This document shows positions 26,284 through 32,746 of a stretch of DNA of 39,790 nt, one piece after another. The notes beneath the pieces are model-generated. The model was not told the origin of the DNA, did no database searches, and saw nothing but the letters and a program-made list of their open reading frames with translations. How positions within the stretch are numbered: the stretch's first letter is position 1; each line of letters begins with the position of its first letter. Location of the stretch: the IMG/VR virus record IMGVR_UViG_3300042691_022216, positions 1 through 39,790 of that record. The stretch is one strand, 5' to 3'. The position numbers were made by a program, and so were the translations under genes. The stretch is from a virus.

Positions 26284-26853
26284 ATGCTAACAAATTTACC
26301 ACTATCGGGCGCAAAAGTAATCTCTTCAAAAAAAATTAATGACAGCAGGGGTTGGTTTTTAGAAGCCTTCAAAGAAAACTGGCTTGAAGAATACGGAATT
26401 GATCATCGTCTAATATTTGATTGTTGTAGTTTTAACAAATATGCAGGGACTTTGCGAGGATTGCATTCACAACTAGGGGATAGTGTTCCTGGAAAATTAC
26501 TTCGAGTATTATCAGGAAGTGTGCAAGATGTGTTAGTAGATGCAAGAAAAGACAGTCCTACTTACGGACGGCATGTTACTCTTAATCTTTCTGCAGAAAA
26601 CGCCGATATTGTATATATTCCTCGAGGATTTTATCATGGGTTTCTTACATTAGAACCCAATACTCTTGTATATTATAAAGTCGATAGTTACTACGATCCT
26701 AAAACTGACTGCGGTATAGCGTGGAACGATCCGACGCTTAATATAAATTGGGATTTAGATGCGCTTTCTTTTGATAGAGTAAAAAAAATTAATTTAACAA
26801 TAAGCGATCGTGACCAAAAAAATCCTTCATGGGACGATTGCTATAAATTCTAA
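26284..26853 (+). CDS. rmlC: dTDP-4-dehydrorhamnose 3,5-epimerase-like (RmlC)
   Basis: A cupin-fold epimerase of deoxyhexose nucleotide synthesis that converts dTDP-4-keto-6-deoxyglucose to dTDP-4-keto-rhamnose in the classical pathway. The 189 residues carry the family landmarks 'DSRGWFLEAF', 'LRGLHSQ', 'PGKLLRVLSGSVQDVLVDAR', 'SPTYGRHVTL', 'IPRGFYHGFLTLE' and 'YYKVDSYYDPKTDCGIAWND'. Catalytic His is in RGLH and HGF, with Tyr nearby. The usual length is about 180. The start is the ATG at 26284, because the sigma-70 promoter predicts transcription there; an in-frame TTG at 26281 would be upstream of the predicted start. It is followed at once by the reductase gene. The exact substrate is not determined. 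Confidence 0.85.
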   Translation: MLTNLPLSGAKVISSKKINDSRGWFLEAFKENWLEEYGIDHRLIFDCCSFNKYAGTLRGLHSQLGDSVPGKLLRVLSGSVQDVLVDARKDSPTYGRHVTLNLSAENADIVYIPRGFYHGFLTLEPNTLVYYKVDSYYDPKTDCGIAWNDPTLNINWDLDALSFDRVKKINLTISDRDQKNPSWDDCYKF

Positions 26854-26854
26854 T

Positions 26855-27652
26855 ATGAACGTTTTAATTACTGGCGGCAATGGAACAATTGGCAAATTTT
26901 TAAAAGAAACTCTTTCTTATAATATATTTGCACCGTCAAGGAACGAATTAGATCTTGCATCGGCTGATGCTGTTTCTAAATATTTTGACGAAAATAAAAT
27001 AGATACTGTAATACATTGTGCTCTTACAGGAAGAAATGATTTGTTTAGTAAAGATCCTGCCTTTACAACTGATAGCTTATGGATGTTTAGAAATTTATGG
27101 AATAATCGACATAAATTTAATAAGTTAATCAATCTCGGAACTGCTTATGAGTTAGACCTTGAGCAGAACAACGAGAACATTATTGAAACAGAATTTCTAA
27201 ATCATCTACCGTCAACTAGTTACGGATATGCTAAAAATATAATAACAAGAATAATCCATGAAACTGACAAGTTTTATAATTTACGATTGTTTGGAGTATT
27301 TCATGAACATGAAGCAGATAATAGATTTTTTAAAAAATTATACCTTAATAAAGGCATAGAAATTAACAATGACATTTACCTAGACTACATTTACCTCGGT
27401 GATGTTGTTCCTGTCATTAATGAAATTATAGAAAATAAAGTTATATACAAAGACATAAACATGGTGTACTCTCACAAATTTAAATTAAGTGAACTAGCCA
27501 ATGTATTTTGTATTATCAATAATATAGATCCGACTAATGTAGTAATATCTGGTTCTAAAGGAAATAATCTTACAGGTAACAGCTCTAGACTAGAAGCACT
27601 TAATTTAAGAATGCTGGGACTACGGCGAGCATTGGCTTTATATCAACGTTAA
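26855..27652 (+). CDS. NAD(P)-dependent sugar-nucleotide epimerase/reductase (extended SDR)
   Basis: 265 residues from the ATG at 26855, one base after the rmlC stop. The N-terminus 'MNVLITGGNGTIGKFL' is a Rossmann fold with GxxGxxG. 'NELDLASADAVSKYFDENKI' and 'DTVIHCA' match RmlD/NDR-like short-chain dehydrogenases, and 'SYGYAKNIITRI' carries the catalytic YxxxK (Tyr then Lys four residues later). Domain order fits dTDP-4-dehydrorhamnose reductase (RmlD) or a GDP-fucose-synthase-like epimerase/reductase. 'LDYIYLGDVVPVINEIIE' is the usual downstream helix. It forms a two-gene unit with rmlC. The 3' end overlaps the convergent Nudix gene by 15 nt. Substrate is inferred from neighbours only. 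Confidence 0.8.
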   Translation: MNVLITGGNGTIGKFLKETLSYNIFAPSRNELDLASADAVSKYFDENKIDTVIHCALTGRNDLFSKDPAFTTDSLWMFRNLWNNRHKFNKLINLGTAYELDLEQNNENIIETEFLNHLPSTSYGYAKNIITRIIHETDKFYNLRLFGVFHEHEADNRFFKKLYLNKGIEINNDIYLDYIYLGDVVPVINEIIENKVIYKDINMVYSHKFKLSELANVFCIINNIDPTNVVISGSKGNNLTGNSSRLEALNLRMLGLRRALALYQR

Positions 27653-28063
27653 AATTATTTCTAACTTATCTTTAATATATTTGTTGTTAAGACTAGACTT
27701 AACACCTTGATGCAATGGTTTAGGAAATCCTTCGTAACTGCACCAAGCATACCCGGAATGCTCATTGTTGAGCTGTGGAATAAATTCGTTATCTATTAAC
27801 AATACATAGGTATTGTAACTAAAATGTTGATCGTTACTTACGTATTGTTCCAACGGAATAACTTTTTTAATAACTGGAGTTTTTCCAACCTCTTCGTTTA
27901 TTTCTCTAGTAAGGGTATCATACGGAGTAAGATCAATAGGTTCTTTTTTCCCTCCAACAAATCCCCAAGTACCAGCAGTTTTTCCCTTATCTCTTAACAA
28001 AAATAAGAATCTTTTAGTACTTTTTGAAAGAAATAATCCTCCGCTACATGTGATTAATTTCAT
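27638..28063 (-). CDS. Nudix hydrolase
   Basis: 141 residues from the ATG at 28063. A longer frame to 28078 exists, but ATGA overlap with the gp15 stop favours this start. It hydrolyses nucleoside diphosphates linked to another group (Nudix family). Visible are 'TWGFVGGKKE' and the core Nudix box REINEEVG (residues 53-60), which binds the metal. The gap between GG and RE is slightly longer than usual. The N-terminal 'KLITCSGGLFLSKSTKRFLF' matches Nudix proteins of other T4-like aquatic phages, as I recall. Last gene of the gp14-gp15 minus operon, tail-to-tail with the reductase. A role in clearing damaged or regulatory nucleotides is possible; the substrate cannot be read from sequence. Confidence 0.85.
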   Translation of the reverse strand: MKLITCSGGLFLSKSTKRFLFLLRDKGKTAGTWGFVGGKKEPIDLTPYDTLTREINEEVGKTPVIKKVIPLEQYVSNDQHFSYNTYVLLIDNEFIPQLNNEHSGYAWCSYEGFPKPLHQGVKSSLNNKYIKDKLEIILTLI

Positions 28064-29475
28064 AAAACTAACCGCCACGCTCCTGACTCATATATACCTT
28101 CAAAACTCTTTGACCACTGCCATGCACCGTTAGAATTATCCCATTTATATTGAATACCTGTATATGTATTATTCACATAGGTAACGGTTTTAGTATTTGC
28201 ACTGTTGAATAATACAGACCAAACTGCTCCGTCCCATTCAATAATATCGTTAGCATATGCTTGGAAATCTGTACCATCAAGATTTTTCCATGCCTCGGGT
28301 CCTGAATATCCTGATATATTAAACAGTTCTGCATTTATATCTTCTAAAATAAGATACCTTGTGCCTGCAGGTTTATCTTTTGGATTTAACTTTCCTGGGT
28401 CTATAATTGCATCAACAGTTCCTCTTCCGCCTATAAGCGTGTTGAGCGGAACAGTGTCGGCGTCAAATGACAGAATCATTGAAAAATCGTCAAGGGGATT
28501 AAGACTGATGTATGCAATTATTTCTGAATTATTTTCTTTTAACAATCGTATCTGACTCAAACCTGCTTTAAATTTTCCCGGGTATAAATCTAGGATAGTT
28601 AACCAATTTGCTTTAGATTGAAGATCGTTTGTTGAAGTTAACAGATTGTCTGTATTATGCGGAACTAACGATGCTGAGTTGTTTAACACAACTAACGAAA
28701 AGTTACCGGGAGTTACTACGCTTCTTCCTGCCGGAGTTTGGCCAACAAATAAATCAGCAAGCGCATCGTCTTTATAATCGTGTCTACTTTCAAGAGTTGC
28801 AATAGATTGACTAATAAACACATTAGAAATAATTTTAGTAATAATGCCTAATTTTTTAATCTTTGCAGGAGGATTAATCCATATAGGGCAACTAAATTGT
28901 AAGTTACATATACTGATATCTGATTCTAACCCTTGCGGTATTGTTCTTGTTTCAAATGTTTGAGAAGTAAGTTCTACTACACTTAAACTAGACCAATCAA
29001 TATAATTGTCTGTACTCTGTAATTCTAAACTAGGATTAAAAAATACAGTAATTTGTTCCCATAATTGTAATTTTTGATCAGTGTTGGTTGTCCATAAGTC
29101 TGCTGAGAAAGTAGCAAGATATGGAGTAGGCATAAGCCTTTCTACAGTGTAGTTGCCGCCTTGACCCCTACCGTAAATTTCAGTACTATCGTCAAAACTT
29201 CGTTCTCTAATATTAACTTTACTTACAAACGTTGGATCCTGCACACGACTTCTATCATATTGTAAATCTTTAATGTAACAAGCAATAAAAGGAGCACTTT
29301 GTATAATGTTTTCACTATTTTTGTTTATGATTTGAGATACTTGTCGACTTACATCTCCATACCTTACAGGTACTTCAACTAGTTGACCTTTTGCATCCTT
29401 GTAACTAAAGTTACTCATTAATCTCATAAATTGTGTGAGGTATCGTTTAACCTGCCCGTCATAGAAATAATCCAT
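28060..29475 (-). CDS. 15: Tail sheath stabiliser / completion protein gp15, C-terminally extended
   Basis: gp15 caps the tail tube and sheath and joins the tail to the head neck. The first ~260 of 471 residues match the family (T4 gp15 272): 'MDYFYDGQVKRYLTQFMRLM' at the start, 'VPVRYGDVSRQVSQI', 'PFIACYIKDLQYDRSRVQDP', 'YTVERLMPTPYLATFSADLW', then 'ITVFFNPSLELQSTDNYIDW'. The remaining ~210 residues are an added beta-rich part ending 'FEGIYESGAWRLVL', like fibre-type modules. The ATG at 29475 shares one base (TGATG) with the upstream ORF stop; an in-frame TTG at 29478 is less likely. It is in the minus operon with gp14, inverted relative to gp13 and gp18. Confidence 0.88.
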   Translation of the reverse strand: MDYFYDGQVKRYLTQFMRLMSNFSYKDAKGQLVEVPVRYGDVSRQVSQIINKNSENIIQSAPFIACYIKDLQYDRSRVQDPTFVSKVNIRERSFDDSTEIYGRGQGGNYTVERLMPTPYLATFSADLWTTNTDQKLQLWEQITVFFNPSLELQSTDNYIDWSSLSVVELTSQTFETRTIPQGLESDISICNLQFSCPIWINPPAKIKKLGIITKIISNVFISQSIATLESRHDYKDDALADLFVGQTPAGRSVVTPGNFSLVVLNNSASLVPHNTDNLLTSTNDLQSKANWLTILDLYPGKFKAGLSQIRLLKENNSEIIAYISLNPLDDFSMILSFDADTVPLNTLIGGRGTVDAIIDPGKLNPKDKPAGTRYLILEDINAELFNISGYSGPEAWKNLDGTDFQAYANDIIEWDGAVWSVLFNSANTKTVTYVNNTYTGIQYKWDNSNGAWQWSKSFEGIYESGAWRLVL

Positions 29476-29681
29476 CAATTATCCTTTATAGGTTTTTCAC
29501 CTGTTAGATAAGGTAAGCTGAACCATAGTTGGAACCATGCCGGCGTGCCTGGTTTAATATTATATTTTTTCATAAGCTCGCCTTTTTCGTTACCAGTGAT
29601 ACTTATGTTACTACCTTCGTAAGGCTGGTAGCCTTTGAATTCTGTTATTCCGGCAAGACGTTTTAATTCCGTTAGTTCCAT
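29475..29681 (-). CDS. Small hypothetical protein, gp14-gp15 operon
   Basis: A 68-residue polar protein 'MELTELKRLAGITEFKGYQP', with a helical N-terminus and a Trp-rich C-terminus (PAWFQLWFSLPYL). It shares one base with gp14 (TAATG) and one with gp15 (TGATG), so it is translationally coupled in a head-tail joining operon. The LKRLAGI motif resembles the C-terminal 'IRKLAGLK' of gp22. Function unknown; a small neck or assembly factor is possible from position only. Confidence 0.75.
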   Translation of the reverse strand: MELTELKRLAGITEFKGYQPYEGSNISITGNEKGELMKKYNIKPGTPAWFQLWFSLPYLTGEKPIKDN

Positions 29682-30883
29682 TAATTATCTGCCCTTGGTT
29701 TTAATGCTTTACTGAGTGCTTGTTTTTGTTGAATAACTCTTCCGTCAATTGTTGCAGTATTATTATTATTAACAAATGTGCCTCGTTGTGTTAGCTTAAC
29801 ATCTTTGCCTTGATACGGTGCTCCTATTGCGGTATCTTCTGTACCGTGATTAGTGAGCGTCATTCTTACATTATCTTCGTACTTGACCCAACGCTTACCG
29901 TCATATCTAAATAATCGATTTGGAAAATAGTCAGTACGTAAATGAAATTGCCCTTTACTGGCACCAGCTGGAAAATTAAGACCAAAGGAATACGGTGCAC
30001 CGTTTGCAGGAGTAATATCCTCAGTCATATAACCAACATAAAAATCCTTTGAAGGATTAGCTAATGTGGTAGTTACATTAAGTCCTAATTGATCAATAGT
30101 TACATCTGTTTCTGAAGCATCAAGATAATCAACTAGCCCGTTTTCATCTAACGGAATTGTAAATAGATTTTTAGTTTCATATCCACTTAATTTAACATCT
30201 TCTTCTGCTTGAGCAAGAATAGCACGATTAATTTCGATACTCTTATTGTAAGTTGACATTATGTCTCTTAATGTAGATCCATCGCCTGCTCCTGCATCTG
30301 CATCAAGAATTTCTTTAAATTCTTGACTGTCAACTAATGGTTGACATTTTGCTCTTATCAAGTGAGGATACCATGTTTGACTAAAACCTGCGGCTGCTCT
30401 TGTTACATCAGTGATAACATAATAACGTTTTAAGGCAACGGCCGCATCATCTAGAGCATATTCGTCTTTTAAGTGTGGTAATTCTAATACATCACCGGCC
30501 ATAAGTTTTCTACCTAAATTACCAACAGTAGAACTCAAATGGAACGTTACCATAATATTATCATTTTGCAAAAATAATCCAAACTGACTTAAATTAAAGT
30601 CAATATCTTGCATAGTGTAAATTCCACGCAATTGATATACATCTGGATCGTATCGCCTATCTCTGTTTTCTAAAAATATAAGATCTTGTATTCCTAATTC
30701 ACCTATAGGATTTGTATTAACAGGAACACCGGGAGTAGAGTTTCCAGCATCCGGATTAACGGGACCTAGATATTTGTGAACAAACACATCAGTACCGCCC
30801 ACTTGAAACTGTTCGTTTATTGTGCGGTCTAAAAATTTAAAATCATTGCCCTTTTCAGGACGGTACAGAGATAAACGTGGCAT
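29681..30883 (-). CDS. 14: Neck protein gp14
   Basis: gp14 and gp13 form the neck that closes the filled head and attaches the tail. The 400 residues match the gp14 family. 'EQFQVGGTDVFVHKYLGP' is near the start. The conserved 'GIQDLIFLENRDRRYDPDVY', 'QLRGIYTMQDIDFNLSQFGL', 'DNIMVTFHLSSTVGNLGRKL' and 'MAGDVLELPHLKDEYALDD' follow. It is larger than T4 gp14 (256). The C-terminal half has a module 'LFRYDGKRWVKYEDNV' like that in other virion proteins here. It is the first gene of the minus operon (gp14, 68-aa ORF, gp15, Nudix). The late promoter predicts a leader of only 3 nt and there is no Shine-Dalgarno. Confidence 0.93.
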   Translation of the reverse strand: MPRLSLYRPEKGNDFKFLDRTINEQFQVGGTDVFVHKYLGPVNPDAGNSTPGVPVNTNPIGELGIQDLIFLENRDRRYDPDVYQLRGIYTMQDIDFNLSQFGLFLQNDNIMVTFHLSSTVGNLGRKLMAGDVLELPHLKDEYALDDAAVALKRYYVITDVTRAAAGFSQTWYPHLIRAKCQPLVDSQEFKEILDADAGAGDGSTLRDIMSTYNKSIEINRAILAQAEEDVKLSGYETKNLFTIPLDENGLVDYLDASETDVTIDQLGLNVTTTLANPSKDFYVGYMTEDITPANGAPYSFGLNFPAGASKGQFHLRTDYFPNRLFRYDGKRWVKYEDNVRMTLTNHGTEDTAIGAPYQGKDVKLTQRGTFVNNNNTATIDGRVIQQKQALSKALKPRADN

Positions 30884-30891
30884 AGTGACAG

Positions 30892-30899
30892 TATTTATA
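30892..30899 (-). promoter_or_regulatory. Late promoter TATAAATA for gp14 operon
   Basis: TATTTATA on plus is TATAAATA on minus, the exact T4 late consensus. The predicted start at 30886 leaves a 3-nt leader before ATG (30883-30881). It lies one base from the plus-strand CTAAATA of gp13, giving back-to-back divergent promoters. Confidence 0.75.
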
Positions 30900-30900
30900 G

Positions 30901-30907
30901 CTAAATA
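30901..30907 (+). promoter_or_regulatory. Late promoter CTAAATA for gp13, predicted leaderless start
   Basis: CTAAATATTCGTATG. The predicted start at 30913 is the A of the gp13 ATG. There is no Shine-Dalgarno. The whole gp14-gp13 intergenic gap is 29 bp. Confidence 0.7.
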
Positions 30908-30912
30908 TTCGT

Positions 30913-31671
30913 ATGAACGATTCTACAATTTCCCGACAACAAGTAATCGACTACGTTAAACCCTTGCTAGGTGAAGGGATGATCGATGTTGAGTTAGAAC
31001 CCCAGCATTATAATGTTGCAATTGACAGGGCTTTAGCAAAATTTCGTCAACGAAGTAGTAACGCCAGCGAAGAAAGTTATGCATTTTTAACTTTGCATAC
31101 AGATATAAACGAGTATATACTTACTTCTGAAGTAACGGAAGTAAGACAAATATTCCGCAGAAGCGTTGGAAGTAGAAGTGGTGGGGGCGATGGTGGAACA
31201 ATGTTTGAACCATTTAACCTAGCTTATACAAATGCTTATCTTTTAAGCTCTAGCAACATGGGCGGACTTGCTACATATTATGCTTTTGCTAGTTATCAAA
31301 AGCAGGTAGGTAAAATGTTTGGTAGTGAAATCAATTTTTCGTGGAATCCTACTTCCAAGAAGCTTACACTAATGCAACGACCACGCGGCGAAGAACAAAT
31401 TTTATTATGGTTGTATAACCAACGTCCAGATTTTGTATTATTTCAAGACCCGTATGCTGGTATTTGGCTTAAAGATTATGCGTTAGCAACCTGTAAAATT
31501 ATCTTGGGAGAAGCCCGAGAAAAATTTCAAACGATTGCTAGTCCTCAAGGTGGAACAACCCTAAACGGCACTGCCCTCAAAACTGAAGGTAAGGCAGAAA
31601 TTGAGCAACTTGAAATGGATCTTATCAACTACAAAGATGGTGGAAAACCATTGACTTTTGTCATAGGATAA
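30913..31671 (+). CDS. 13: Neck protein gp13
   Basis: The partner of gp14 at the head-tail interface. The 252 residues match gp13 (T4 309). The family features are 'QVIDYVKPLLGEGMIDVELE', 'HYNVAIDRALAKFRQRSSNA', 'EYILTSEVTEVRQIFRRSVG', 'NPTSKKLTLMQRPRGEEQIL' and 'LKDYALATCKIILGEAREKF'. It is transcribed divergently from gp14 through adjacent late promoters and is followed by gene 1 after 28 nt. The start ATG is fixed by TAAATATT-N3-ATG. The order and orientation differ from the T4 13-14-15 series. Confidence 0.95.
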   Translation: MNDSTISRQQVIDYVKPLLGEGMIDVELEPQHYNVAIDRALAKFRQRSSNASEESYAFLTLHTDINEYILTSEVTEVRQIFRRSVGSRSGGGDGGTMFEPFNLAYTNAYLLSSSNMGGLATYYAFASYQKQVGKMFGSEINFSWNPTSKKLTLMQRPRGEEQILLWLYNQRPDFVLFQDPYAGIWLKDYALATCKIILGEAREKFQTIASPQGGTTLNGTALKTEGKAEIEQLEMDLINYKDGGKPLTFVIG

Positions 31672-31679
31672 TGTAAATT
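31651..31679 (+). promoter_or_regulatory. Candidate sigma-70 promoter for gene 1 kinase
   Basis: TTGACT (31651-31656), 17-nt spacer and TAAATT (31674-31679, weak -10). It lies within the end of gp13. The predicted start near 31686 falls inside the hairpin described next. It would suit an early-expressed nucleotide enzyme. Confidence 0.4.
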
Positions 31680-31701
31680 ATAGTATCTCTGGAGATACTA
31701 T
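31680..31701 (+). promoter_or_regulatory. Inverted repeat covering gene 1 ribosome binding site and start
   Basis: ATAGTATCTC (31680-31689) and GAGATACTAT (31692-31701) are perfect 10-bp complements with a 2-nt spacer. The second arm includes the AT of the ATG at 31700, and GGAGA (31691-31695) overlaps it. A read-through mRNA would hide the ribosome binding site; a transcript starting at 31686 would lose most of the left arm. Confidence 0.6.
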
Positions 31702-32356
31702 GATTATAGGCTTTGTTGGTTTTATTGGGTCGGGCAAAGATACTGCCGCAGACTACCTAGTTAACTTTCACGGATTTAGACGTGATTCATTTGCAAACAC
31801 ATTAAAAGACGCGGTTGCGGCTGTATTTGGCTGGGACCGCGTTCTGCTGGAGGGTAGAACTGCGGAAGCCCGGGCGTGGCGAGAAGAAGTCGATATTTGG
31901 TGGGCAGAGCGATTAAAAATGCCCAAACTTACTCCTCGATGGGTATTACAATACTGGGGTACAGAAGTTTGCCGTCAAGGGTTTCACGACGATATCTGGA
32001 TTGCTAGCGTAGAAAATAAGATGCGTAAAACTACCGATAATATTGTTATAAGCGATGTGCGATTTCCTAATGAAATCAAAGCAATTCATAATGCAGGCGG
32101 AAAAGTTATACGAGTAAAACGCGGCGAAGATCCTGAATGGTACGAGGCTGCTATTAGTGCTAATAAAGGTCCTGATGCAAATTCTACTTGGTCATTAAGT
32201 AAGGCTAAATTAGCACAGCTTAAAATTCATGCTAGCGAAACAGCTTGGGTAGGCGGCGACATAGACGTAACAATTTCTAATGATAGTACAATTGATGAAT
32301 TGTTTTTATCGATCAGAAATCAGGTGATAGATCTCCCTGTCTCCATGGCAAATTGA
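31700..32356 (+). CDS. 1: Deoxynucleoside monophosphate kinase (gp1-like)
   Basis: Phosphorylates dNMPs to dNDPs for phage DNA synthesis. 218 residues (T4 gp1 241). P-loop 'GFVGFIGSGKDTAADYLVNF' is at residues 4-23, with GSGKDT as the Walker A. 'FANTLKDAVAAVFGW' is the usual 'LKDA' helix. 'WVLQYWGTEVCRQ' and 'DNIVISDVRFPNE' (Walker B-like, DVRFPNE) are hallmarks of the phage dNMP kinase family. 'AGGKVIRVKRG' follows. It is an early-type metabolic gene set among late virion genes, with a candidate sigma-70 promoter and a start-covering hairpin. Its 3' end overlaps the convergent HNH-like gene by 44 nt. Confidence 0.9.
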   Translation: MIIGFVGFIGSGKDTAADYLVNFHGFRRDSFANTLKDAVAAVFGWDRVLLEGRTAEARAWREEVDIWWAERLKMPKLTPRWVLQYWGTEVCRQGFHDDIWIASVENKMRKTTDNIVISDVRFPNEIKAIHNAGGKVIRVKRGEDPEWYEAAISANKGPDANSTWSLSKAKLAQLKIHASETAWVGGDIDVTISNDSTIDELFLSIRNQVIDLPVSMAN

Positions 32357-32648
32357 GATCGTGCAGTATGCGCTGGCAGTTAGCACATACTGTTTTTAGA
32401 TTGGTAATTTTACAATTATCTAAATCACCGTCTACATGATAAACATTAAATTGTACCATATGTTTACTGCTATGTCCACACTTATCGCATTTATTCTTTA
32501 AACGATATCCTGCACGATACCATTTAGGTAATCCATCTTTAGCTCCACGGGCGCAGTGGTCACATTTACTTCTATAAAACGGTTTTTTTTCTTTGTAATA
32601 GTTTATGGCCACCGGTCTTTTGCCGCAGGTTTTACATAATTTTCTCAT
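32313..32648 (-). CDS. HNH-like zinc protein, possibly inactive endonuclease
   Basis: 111 residues from the ATG at 32648, preferred because AAAAGGG lies 5 nt upstream. The frame extends to 32753, but that would overlap the gp18 promoter and start. It has four Cys pairs (CKTC, CDHC, CDKC, CANC), as in zinc-ribbon HNH proteins. 'YHVDGDLDNCKITNLKTVCA' supplies the first His and the Asn of an HNH site. The last position, normally 'C..CH', is 'CANCQ', so the final His is missing. It may be a degraded homing-type endonuclease or a DNA-binding protein. It sits antisense between gene 1 and gp18 with its own late promoter. Confidence 0.75.
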   Translation of the reverse strand: MRKLCKTCGKRPVAINYYKEKKPFYRSKCDHCARGAKDGLPKWYRAGYRLKNKCDKCGHSSKHMVQFNVYHVDGDLDNCKITNLKTVCANCQRILHDLNLPWRQGDLSPDF

Positions 32649-32676
32649 CAGCGCCCTTTTCATGCCCTTTTCGTTG

Positions 32677-32682
32677 TATTTA
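32677..32682 (-). promoter_or_regulatory. Late promoter TAAATA for HNH-like gene
   Basis: TATTTA on plus reads TTAAATA on minus. The predicted start near 32671 gives a 23-nt leader carrying AAAAGGG before the ATG at 32648. It is divergent from the gp18 promoter 26 bp away. Confidence 0.5.
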
Positions 32683-32707
32683 AGTCGGTAAAATTTGAGG
32701 CCTTCCG

Positions 32708-32714
32708 CTAAATA
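32708..32714 (+). promoter_or_regulatory. Late promoter CTAAATA for gp18
   Basis: CTAAATATAAC. The predicted start near 32720 gives a 27-nt leader with AAGGAGA at 32734-32740, 6 nt before the gp18 ATG. Confidence 0.7.
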
Positions 32715-32746
32715 TAACAAATGATAATCCATTAAGGAGATACCAA

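Noticed and set aside
26810-26854. Upstream start of the reductase at 26810
   Set aside because: It precedes the Rossmann start MNVLITGG and overlaps rmlC; the ATG at 26855 gives the normal N-terminus.
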